From contig JANOAI010000492.1 in assembly GCA_031411055.1 (NCBI GenBank), positions 1 through 38,027 of the forward strand: a DNA stretch of 38,027 nucleotides. The letters run 5' to 3'. A program made the translations under genes and the position numbers. This DNA is from JAIYDQ01 sp031411055. Its GTDB lineage: Bacteria; Planctomycetota; Planctomycetia; Pirellulales; Pirellulaceae. This document shows positions 1-6,457 of this stretch, piece by piece. The notes below the pieces were generated by a model that was not told where the DNA came from, ran no database searches, and worked only from the letters and a program-made list of their open reading frames with translations. Each line of letters opens with the position of its first letter. Within the stretch, counting starts at the first letter, position 1.

Positions 1-261
1 ATGATGATTGGTTATGTTGAATACCACATGGATGGCGGCTCGATGGGTCGCGGCAAGCAACTCGCCGATCTCCGAGACAAAATCCGTACTGGAGAAGGGT
101 TAGTCGGCCTCTTCGATCGATTGGATGCCAATCGCGACGGAAAGATAGAAAAATCGGAAATGCCGGAAGGGGTCAAGGAATTTCTTGGCCGTGTTGATAA
201 AAACCGAGACGGTTCCATAACCAAAGAAGAAATGGAACAACTAAAGAAACTTCGGTTTTAG
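1..261 (+). CDS. EF-hand domain protein, C-terminal part (probably cut by window edge)
   Basis: This is a calcium-binding EF-hand pair at the end of a protein. Two canonical 12-residue loops are visible: DANRDGKIEKSE (about residues 42-53) and DKNRDGSITKEE (66-77), each with Asp at positions 1 and 5, Gly at 6 and Glu at 12. They are separated by a short helix, as in paired EF-hands. The frame is open from the first base, so the true start probably lies upstream and only the last 86 codons are seen. Proteins ending in EF-hand pairs are common among secreted planctomycete proteins, but no signal peptide or other domain is visible here, so the full function is unknown. A weak inverted repeat (gatcac/gtgatc, 261-278) follows the stop codon directly. 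Confidence 0.75.
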   Translation: MMIGYVEYHMDGGSMGRGKQLADLRDKIRTGEGLVGLFDRLDANRDGKIEKSEMPEGVKEFLGRVDKNRDGSITKEEMEQLKKLRF

Positions 262-402
262 ATCACGTGCTTGTGATCAGCACACGACCATAGGCACGTC
301 ACAAAAGGAATCCCGCCGGCCTGCGCATCGTCTAGATTAGCGATCAGGCCTTTCATCGGAACTTCTCGCTTGCAGGACGACATCGTAGGGTGCGGCCGAC
401 GA

Positions 403-489
403 GAGCCTAACCAAGGGGGAGTGAACATGGATCTGCACGATTTACAGGATGGTGGTGGATCAGACTTCCGATTGGGGGGGAATCACTAA
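403..489 (+). pseudogene. Truncated duplicate of GxxExxY leader, 20-codon ORF at 427-489
   Basis: Positions 403-471 match 609-677 with about five substitutions, including the whole ribosome binding region (aagggggag) and start codon. The duplicate encodes a 20-residue peptide from ATG 427 to TAA 489. Its first 13 residues differ from the start of the downstream protein only by Asp for Glu at position 2, and it then diverges around a run of seven G (474-480). Several differences are synonymous (TTA/TTG, GAT/GAC, CGA/CGC). It is either the remnant of a lost gene copy or a translated leader peptide; the sequence alone cannot decide. Confidence 0.65.
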
Positions 490-544
490 GACCACTCTTG
501 CTTGAGCATTTGAACTCATCCTGTCCATCCTGCACATCGATGTT
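424..544. repeat. Imperfect inverted repeat flanking the truncated GxxExxY copy
   Basis: The reverse complement of 515-544 matches 424-453 at about 23 of 30 positions. Both arms share the pattern aacat-gat-tgca-gat followed by acaggatg. The right arm therefore looks like an inverted, diverged copy of the gene's first codons. Together with the direct copy at 609 onward, this gives three versions of the same start sequence within 260 bp. Confidence 0.5.
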
Positions 545-618
545 AATTTCTATTTTCAGTCAATCGTTGTACTTTACAACCTGAACGAAACGTTGTTTGT
601 TATTTTAAGAGCCTAACC

Positions 619-627
619 AAGGGGGAG
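619..627 (+). promoter_or_regulatory. Ribosome binding site deciding the GxxExxY start
   Basis: AAGGGGGAG ends 5 nt before ATG 633. This supports ATG 633 over the in-frame GTG at 627, which lies within the Shine-Dalgarno sequence. The same site is duplicated at 413-421 ahead of the 20-codon copy. Confidence 0.7.
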
Positions 628-632
628 TGAAC

Positions 633-1040
633 ATGGAACTGCACGATTTGCAGGACGGTGGTGGATCAGACTTGCGCTTCGGAGAAATTACGGAGGCAAT
701 TCTTGGTTGTGCATTTGAAGTCATCAATGAACTGGGGGCCGGATTCCTTGAGTCTGTTTACGAAAAAGCCATGATCATTGCTGTAAAGGAGAAGGGATTG
801 CAAGTGCAATGCCAACATCCGATCCAGGTGTTCTTTCGACAACAACGGGTTGGTGAGTTCTATGCCGACCTTTTTGTTGAAGGAAAAGTAATCGTAGAGC
901 TAAAAGCGGTTAAGGCGATTACTCCTGAGCATCAGGCCCAGAACATTAACTACCTAAAAGCAACCTGGATAGAGGTCGGTCTAATTCTCAATTTTTGCAA
1001 TCAGAAACTCGAATACAAACGATTTACACGCCACAAATGA
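633..1040 (+). CDS. GxxExxY protein (PD-(D/E)XK nuclease-like)
   Basis: A 135-residue member of the GxxExxY family (TIGR04256/PF13366). The name-giving motif is GFLESVY at about residues 37-43, inside the conserved GAGFLESVYEKA block. A second conserved block, near residues 80-95 (DLFVEGKVIVELKAVK), carries the Asp, Glu and ELK residues of a PD-(D/E)XK nuclease fold. The length is typical. The family is widespread, often occurs in several copies per genome, and has no settled function; nuclease-like chemistry is inferred from the fold. The gene stands alone and is preceded by duplicated copies of its own leader, which suggests local duplication or mobility. ATG 633 is chosen over GTG 627 because of the ribosome binding site. 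Confidence 0.88.
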   Translation: MELHDLQDGGGSDLRFGEITEAILGCAFEVINELGAGFLESVYEKAMIIAVKEKGLQVQCQHPIQVFFRQQRVGEFYADLFVEGKVIVELKAVKAITPEHQAQNINYLKATWIEVGLILNFCNQKLEYKRFTRHK

Positions 1041-1146
1041 ATCGACGAGCGACCAAAATTGCTTCGTAGAGACTTCGATCACAAATTTGCTTTGGAAATT
1101 TTACGGCGCTGCACGCTTCGTTCGTAGGATCGAACGGCAACATTGG

Positions 1147-1230
1147 GTGGCACGCCCTGAGTCTTCGAATCGCGTATTGTGGGACCTCAATAATTCCATC
1201 AAGCGCAGCGAAGATTCTGGGCGTGCCACT
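1147..1230. repeat. Palindromic repeat element (ggcacgccc arms)
   Basis: Two imperfect inverted arms of about 28 bp, 1147-1174 and 1203-1230, share tggcacgccc and agtcttcg/cgaagatt blocks around a 28-bp spacer. The element lies between the GxxExxY gene and the convergent ligase gene. Its form is that of a REP- or MITE-like element or a bidirectional terminator; there is no T-run. Confidence 0.6.
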
Positions 1231-1272
1231 TGCCTAATTTCCACAAACTAGAAATTGGCTAATGGTTCAGGC

Positions 1273-3081
1273 TCAAGCGAGGCTCGTTTTGGCAATCTCA
1301 AGGACGAAATCTTCGGAATCCGAAACGCGAACGCGATTGCGGAGTTCATCGAGACTTTCGAGAACTTTAATCGTCATATCTTTTTTGTCGTTGAGTACGG
1401 TAAGCGTATCACCATCTCGAATGAGATTTTGGATGGAATGGAATACTTGCCGGAACGACTGCTCTGCTCCAACCGTAAACGCACTGGATTGCTGACTACT
1501 CCTGGAATCAACGACGACACATTCCGCATGTTTGCATGGAAAACCACGTCGAAGGAGTTCGCTGAACGACAATTCAAGCACGATCCCTTCTACAAAAGGA
1601 TGACCAAGAATTCCTCGCACATCGCGATGGAGATCGCTTGACGACGGCAATGATTTTCCATCTACCAAGATACGGGTGCGGCTCAACATCGCATAGCGTT
1701 TCTTCTCGCTTATTTGCGACTGAAAGAGTTTGCTAGCTAGCTTCGTTTCTCCGGTCGGAGAAAGCACAACCAGGATTGGTATGGCGGACGGAGCTTGGCC
1801 CGGAAACAACATCTCGATAATTGCATCACCGACCGGACGCGGCTTGCCGCGTAAGGGCGAAACGTGTGACGATAAGCTTGGTCCCGCGTTCACCTCCACA
1901 ATACCGCCGCGCTGGTCAGCGAGTGGCTTTGAGATGTCGGACACAACGATATCGAGCCCGGCGACGTCGAGTCCGACGGCTTTCGCTGCAAGAACAGCCG
2001 TCTCAGCCGTCGTTGGGTGAACAATATCAGTACAGTCTTCGATTAAGTCACCAACGTGTTTGATCAAAACGCGTTCACCGGCTGCAGGGACCGAATGGAA
2101 ATCGAATCCTTGTTTGGCAAGAACGATCAAAGCCGCTTCCGATAAATTTACAATGTCAAGTGCATCCGTATAGTTCTCGCCGCGACGCGGATCACTATTC
2201 AGTTCGGCAACGAGCTCCGTGATGGTTTGCCGTCCATCGCCGACCACGAACTCGCGTTGTCCGCGCGAAGCCGCCACCATCCGCCCACCAACAACAAGCA
2301 ATCGATGGTGGTCGCCGACGATGAACTGTTCAACCATGATCTTATCCGTCTCACCTACGACCTTTGCACATTCGTACGCAGCCAGGATTGCATCGCGGTC
2401 GTTCAATTCAAGTGAAACACCGCGTGCATGATTGGCATTGCAAGGCTTCACAACAACTGGCAAACCAATTTGCAGTGCAACGTTCCAAGCTTCCTCGGCA
2501 TCAGCGACCAAACTTCCGAGCGGAACATTCACCCCGATCGATTCAAGGATCGAACGCGTCAGTTGTTTGTCGCTCGCAATTGCTTCCGCAATCGCTGACG
2601 TAGCATCGGTCTCGGCGGTCCATATTCGGCGCTGATAAACACCCTCACCCAGTTGAACCAAACTGCCACTATTCAGTCGATGAAAGGAAATGCCTCTGGC
2701 CGTTGCTGCATCCAGGATGGCTCGTGAACTTGGACCAAGCCGCACATCATCCGCCAAGTCAACCAAACGTCGTTCTTCGAATGTTGTTAGGTCCACATCG
2801 CGCCAACCGGATTCGTCAAGAAGTCGCAACGAAGCTTTGATGCACTCGCGTGTTAAAGCCTCTTCTTCGAATTCAACCGGAAGTGAAACCTGATCTCCGT
2901 TGATCGAAGCCGGCAAACATTCCAATTTAAGTCCAGAGGCCGTCTGCAATCGCTGGATGAACGAGGCTAGCCGTACGACATCGTTAGCCGTTCGTCCGTC
3001 GAGATCCAACTTAAGCTCGATCGTTGGATGCATTGACCAATGGCTGGGTCCGCGAAAGACGATCGATTCCCTGATTCGCAT
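1273..3081 (-). CDS. Cyanophycin synthetase-like ligase, CphA2 type (inactive Mur-ligase domain)
   Basis: This resembles cyanophycin synthetase, which builds multi-L-arginyl-poly-L-aspartate in the cytoplasm. The N-terminus (RxxxxFRGPSHWS, residues 4-16) matches the CphA N-domain. An ATP-grasp domain spans about 170-420, with VVVKPCNAN (Lys212), VEQFIVGDHHRLLV (250-263) and the metal-binding VEVNAGPSL (395-403). The C-terminal 170 residues align with the start of the CphA Mur-ligase domain: IPILVVLSPTGETK (434-447) replaces IPIVAVTGTNGKTT, and VEGIVLELSFSELLRRG (497-513) replaces VEAAVLETARGGILREG. The P-loop Gly-Lys-Thr is lost, and the protein is 602 residues instead of about 870. Cyanobacterial CphA2 has this architecture and polymerises beta-Asp-Arg dipeptides with the ATP-grasp site alone. 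That is the best analogy, but the substrate here is inferred. No cyanophycinase or second CphA is nearby. The start is fixed by homology of the first residues. Confidence 0.85.
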   Translation of the reverse strand: MRIRESIVFRGPSHWSMHPTIELKLDLDGRTANDVVRLASFIQRLQTASGLKLECLPASINGDQVSLPVEFEEEALTRECIKASLRLLDESGWRDVDLTTFEERRLVDLADDVRLGPSSRAILDAATARGISFHRLNSGSLVQLGEGVYQRRIWTAETDATSAIAEAIASDKQLTRSILESIGVNVPLGSLVADAEEAWNVALQIGLPVVVKPCNANHARGVSLELNDRDAILAAYECAKVVGETDKIMVEQFIVGDHHRLLVVGGRMVAASRGQREFVVGDGRQTITELVAELNSDPRRGENYTDALDIVNLSEAALIVLAKQGFDFHSVPAAGERVLIKHVGDLIEDCTDIVHPTTAETAVLAAKAVGLDVAGLDIVVSDISKPLADQRGGIVEVNAGPSLSSHVSPLRGKPRPVGDAIIEMLFPGQAPSAIPILVVLSPTGETKLASKLFQSQISEKKRYAMLSRTRILVDGKSLPSSSDLHRDVRGILGHPFVEGIVLELSFSELLRRGFPCKHAECVVVDSRSSQQSSAFTVGAEQSFRQVFHSIQNLIRDGDTLTVLNDKKDMTIKVLESLDELRNRVRVSDSEDFVLEIAKTSLA

Positions 3082-3088
3082 GCGCTGC

Positions 3089-3238
3089 TCAAAATTTGGT
3101 GGGGTGGAAGGCGAGTAAGACTACGTTCGGCAAGCAGTTCAGTAAATTATCTTTCAAAACAAGCCGACAGCCCTCCAGTTCTCCAACAGAATGGCTTCCG
3201 ATCATGTTTTCATCAATAATCTCGACTGCAGCCTGCAC
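3089..3238 (-). CDS. Possible 49-aa ORF between peroxidase and ligase genes
   Basis: On the minus strand a GTG at 3238 opens 49 codons ending at TGA 3091-3089, 7 nt before the ligase start and 11 nt after the peroxidase stop. An in-frame ATG lies at codon 12. The peptide begins VQAAVEIIDENMIGSHSVG and has a balanced composition (acidic N-half, hydrophobic C-half). It fills almost the whole gap between two co-directional genes. I recognise no family, and no clear ribosome binding site is present. It could be a real small protein translated with the ligase, a gene remnant, or chance. Confidence 0.3.
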   Translation of the reverse strand: MQAAVEIIDENMIGSHSVGELEGCRLVLKDNLLNCLPNVVLLAFHPTKF

Positions 3239-3249
3239 TAACTTTCAGT

Positions 3250-4488
3250 CTATTCGGGAAGCCGTTCCATGGCGACCTGGGGAAACGGACTGGATAGGGC
3301 TTTCATGAACTCAACTAGATCCGCTTTTTCTTGGGCTGAAAGATCCAGTTTTTTGATTTTGTCGCTTAGATTCGGATTGGGGTGCCCACCCTTTACATAC
3401 CAATCGACCACTTCCTCCAACGTCTTTTGGCTTCCATCATGCATGTAGGGTCCAGAAGCCGCGATATTCCTGAGAGTCGGTGTTTTGAAAGCTCCGCGAT
3501 CTTTCTCTTCCTTCGTTTGATCAAAACGTCCTAAGTCGGGCATGGGTTTATCCATTCCAACCCCCAAATTATGGTAGAGCTCATCGGTAAAGTTGGCGCC
3601 AACGTGACAAGCCGAACAATTCGACTTGACGTTGAAGAATAACGCACGTCCGCGTTTGGCGGACTCGTTCATCGGGTGGCGATCCGCTACCGCTTTGGCC
3701 GCCGTATACTTTGTGAACAAAGCGGCATCTTCTTTTTCGAGTGCCTTCAAGTCTGATATTTCGTCGGCGAAGGCTTCTTCCATTCGGCGGACAGGCTCAT
3801 TGAGATCAAAAGGGCTTGGACCAGTCACGAGCGTACGCTCGAAGGTCGCAATCGCACGTCCGACATCATCGATATGCGGCGCTCGCTTGAAAATCGATGC
3901 AAACTGAGCGGCATAAACTGCATTGGATGCTAAGAATTTTACGACAGCTTCGTGCGTGTTACCCATCTCAATCGGATTGGCAATTGGCCCGACCGCTTGG
4001 GCTTCGAGGGAGTTAGCTCGCCCATCCCAGAACTGTGCTTTACTAAGAATTCGATTGAACGCTACCGGGGAATTGCGTCCACCTGTTTGCCCTTTTACTC
4101 CTATTCCAAATTGACTGTCAAACCCATAGCCGTGATTGGGATGATGACAATCTGCGCAACTGACCGTCGCATCCGACGACAAACGCTTATCAAAGTAGAG
4201 CTGACGACCGAGCTCAATCTTGGCCCGAGTCATCGGGTTATCTTCCGGGATGGAGATCGCGTCTTTGCCAGCTTCAAGCCCGTCTGGCAATGTTGGAGCG
4301 ATTTCTTGGTGGTTTTTATCATCGCCAAGAAAAGCTTTGATGTCCTCGATTTTGAGCGGTCCAGTCCCAGAAATTCCCTGCGTCAGGTCGGGTGAACCAA
4401 GTTTGACCGTTTCGCGTATCACCTCAGTTGACGAAGCAGAACTCGAAATTAACAAAAAAACCATCAGAGCAAACAATTGTTGCTGCAT
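3250..4488 (-). CDS. Di-heme cytochrome c peroxidase / MauG family protein
   Basis: A periplasmic di-heme protein of the CcpA/MauG family, which reduces hydrogen peroxide or oxidises a protein partner. Two heme c attachment motifs are present in the 412-residue form: CADCH (111-115) and CSACH (291-295). Conserved family blocks also occur: NSPVAFNRILSKAQFWDGRANSL around 140-160 and FKTPTLRNIAASGPYMHDGS around 334-353, the latter with a candidate distal heme ligand. A signal peptide (MQQQLFALMVFLLISSSASS) follows ATG 4488, which is preceded by GAGGGA. A longer frame to 4572 would bury this signal peptide and also cover the likely promoter, so I reject it. About 40 extra residues rich in charge lie between the two heme domains (about 228-275). 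It may be co-transcribed with the ligase downstream. Confidence 0.9.
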   Translation of the reverse strand: MQQQLFALMVFLLISSSASSTEVIRETVKLGSPDLTQGISGTGPLKIEDIKAFLGDDKNHQEIAPTLPDGLEAGKDAISIPEDNPMTRAKIELGRQLYFDKRLSSDATVSCADCHHPNHGYGFDSQFGIGVKGQTGGRNSPVAFNRILSKAQFWDGRANSLEAQAVGPIANPIEMGNTHEAVVKFLASNAVYAAQFASIFKRAPHIDDVGRAIATFERTLVTGPSPFDLNEPVRRMEEAFADEISDLKALEKEDAALFTKYTAAKAVADRHPMNESAKRGRALFFNVKSNCSACHVGANFTDELYHNLGVGMDKPMPDLGRFDQTKEEKDRGAFKTPTLRNIAASGPYMHDGSQKTLEEVVDWYVKGGHPNPNLSDKIKKLDLSAQEKADLVEFMKALSSPFPQVAMERLPE

Positions 4489-4537
4489 ACGAGAAGATCC
4501 CTCAAGGAAAACGAAAAAGCCGCTTGTTCGATGAACG

Positions 4538-4543
4538 ATTATA
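4538..4543 (-). promoter_or_regulatory. Candidate -10 box for the peroxidase gene
   Basis: The minus strand reads TATAAT at 4543-4538, a perfect -10 consensus about 50 bp ahead of ATG 4488. No good -35 hexamer is visible at the standard distance. Its position agrees with the shorter start chosen for the gene. Confidence 0.35.
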
Positions 4544-4708
4544 CCGATCCTGGCAATAGCTCGTATAGTCACCGGCAGAATCGCAAACCAGATCTCCCCG
4601 AGAACGAGCGTTTGTGTATGCTAAGGTAAAGTTTCTGTAGGAAAAAGACAGCCTAGAGCTGGCAGCCCTGCATTGAGTCGTAACGAAAGATTTCGCAAGC
4701 CCAACACG

Positions 4709-6457
4709 ATGAATTCGATGATATCATTTTCGGTCCTTGCTGCTGCTTCAGAATTCTGGATGACTCGTTGGTTGACAGGCTTCTGGCTGTTTGGGTTGGG
4801 CATTTTGCTGGGAGCGGCTATCCTCGGGCTGGTTATCGTCGTTTTTTACGTTTTGAGCAAATTTCCGCTCTTAACTCGGTTGCAAAAGAATGGGACCGCC
4901 TTTTGGATCGGACTTGCCACTTCCGCGGCCCTCACGCTCGCAGCCGCCGTGGCTTTTAAGCCTTGGTTCATTCATGAAGGAGTTTCTGTAAACGACGAAT
5001 GGTTACTTTTCTCAGTTTCCCTGTTGCCGCTTTTTGGGATTGCGTGCTGGGGAGTCTTATACGGCGGTCAAAAGCGATTCTTAGCTGAACTCGGTGACAG
5101 CTTGACTCGTGGCGTCGGGGCCTATATTGCAACCGTTTTTTCCATTGCCGCGATCGTTGGTCTGCTTTGCACATTCTTAGTAGACGAACCGTTGCCCATG
5201 CTGAAAGCGATTCCAAAGATTTTCACGGATGGCGAAAAATCTTTGACGTTCACCATCCCTCCCCAATCAGATCAAAACGAAGGCTCGAAACAGTTCTTCC
5301 CAATTCCTCTCAAATACGACGCTGCTTACGTCGACCGGGTCGTAATTCAAAGCAAACAGAACATCATCCTTTCGGACACGAAAGAGATAACCGAGTTCTC
5401 GGGAAAGCCGGTTCAGGTTCAAGCACGAGAAGACCTCATTTGGAAACGAGGATCAAATGTCGCTCCGCCAATTCCCATGTATATCGGTGGCAACGTCTTT
5501 GCCGAGAATCTGGAAGTCGATCCCGCCGAAGTGACCTTCACGATTCGCACCGTATCGCCATACCGAGAGACGTATTCGATTTTTGTCATTACCGCGATTG
5601 TTGTATGGATAGGCCTAGCCTGGATGCTGCAGCTATCGAGTGCGCCGCGAATTGCAGCCATTTCGATGTCGGCCGCCAAGAACGAGCTTTCACAGCCGCT
5701 GCCGTGGATCCTATTGCTAATCGGCTCCATTTTCCTGGTCTCCTTCGTTCACTTGCCATACCACACCGAAGGCGAAGACATCAAGCTTTTGAAAGACTGT
5801 GGATTAACGCTCATCTTGGTTGTTTGTTTGTTCCAAGGGGTTTGGTCCGCCAGCAGCTCGGTGAGCGATGAGATTGAAGGCCGGACAGCCCTTACTTTGA
5901 TGAGCAAGCCAGTCCACCGGCGATCTTTTATCATCGGCAAAATGTTGGGTATCTTCTGGATTTTGCTGTTCTTAATTGTCACGTTGGGATTCGTGTTCCT
6001 ACTCTCGGTTGCCTATAAACCACTCGTTGATGCGCGCGAGACGCAAAATGACTTCCCACTTTGGCAAGGCTGCCACCTCGAAGTAATGCGGACATTGCCT
6101 GGCCTAGTGATGGTTTTACTTCAAGCGACAACGCTTTCGACTTTGGCGGTAGCGCTAGCCACGCGCGTCCCGCAGCTAGCGAATTTCGCGATTTGTTTTA
6201 CCATCTATCTCGTCGGTCATCTTACGCCTTCGATCGTCGAGTCAACGGCTGACGCTTTTCCAATCATTCAATTTGTGGCGCAGCTCATCGCAGTCATTGT
6301 GCCCACGCTTGATTGGTATTCGATGGATAAGGCCATCGATTCGGGACAGTCCATTCCTATCGTGTATTTGTCAGGATTATTCGTCTATTCCATTCTGTAC
6401 ACGGCCGTAGCAATATTTCTGGGGTTGCTCCTTTTCGAGGATCGAGACTTGGCGTGA
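4709..6457 (+). CDS. ABC-2 type transporter permease
   Basis: A membrane permease of the ABC-2 type. In the 582-residue form, hydrophobic segments lie near residues 16-50, 65-85, 97-120 and 132-160. A beta-rich hydrophilic domain of about 140 residues follows and should face the outside, and then at least seven more segments to the C-terminus. The stretch after residue about 385 (SVSDEIEGRTALTLMSKPVHRRSFIIGK, in two pieces around EGRT and GK) is the typical ABC-2 cytoplasmic loop in which a permease is followed by GKMLG. The ATPase such a permease needs is not next to it: the following gene is exporter-like with a degenerate ATPase domain. The start is uncertain; ATG 4709 or ATG 4718 fits better than an upstream TTG at 4673. 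The stop overlaps the next gene by 4 bp (GTGA). Confidence 0.82.
   Translation: MNSMISFSVLAAASEFWMTRWLTGFWLFGLGILLGAAILGLVIVVFYVLSKFPLLTRLQKNGTAFWIGLATSAALTLAAAVAFKPWFIHEGVSVNDEWLLFSVSLLPLFGIACWGVLYGGQKRFLAELGDSLTRGVGAYIATVFSIAAIVGLLCTFLVDEPLPMLKAIPKIFTDGEKSLTFTIPPQSDQNEGSKQFFPIPLKYDAAYVDRVVIQSKQNIILSDTKEITEFSGKPVQVQAREDLIWKRGSNVAPPIPMYIGGNVFAENLEVDPAEVTFTIRTVSPYRETYSIFVITAIVVWIGLAWMLQLSSAPRIAAISMSAAKNELSQPLPWILLLIGSIFLVSFVHLPYHTEGEDIKLLKDCGLTLILVVCLFQGVWSASSSVSDEIEGRTALTLMSKPVHRRSFIIGKMLGIFWILLFLIVTLGFVFLLSVAYKPLVDARETQNDFPLWQGCHLEVMRTLPGLVMVLLQATTLSTLAVALATRVPQLANFAICFTIYLVGHLTPSIVESTADAFPIIQFVAQLIAVIVPTLDWYSMDKAIDSGQSIPIVYLSGLFVYSILYTAVAIFLGLLLFEDRDLA

Larger units (their letters stand above)
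262..626. other. Non-coding stretch with decayed duplicate of the GxxExxY 5' end
   Basis: No full-length gene is visible. The stretch holds a near-copy (403-489) of the leader and first codons of the downstream gene at 633. It also holds an inverted, diverged version of the same sequence (515-544) and a perfect 6-bp inverted repeat, gttgta-ctt-tacaac (566-580), that could be an operator or a small hairpin ahead of the gene. Confidence 0.7.

Noticed and set aside
3096..3308. Plus-strand open frame overlapping the peroxidase gene end
   Set aside because: Low-complexity Ser-rich translation with no family features; it overlaps a clear gene on the other strand.
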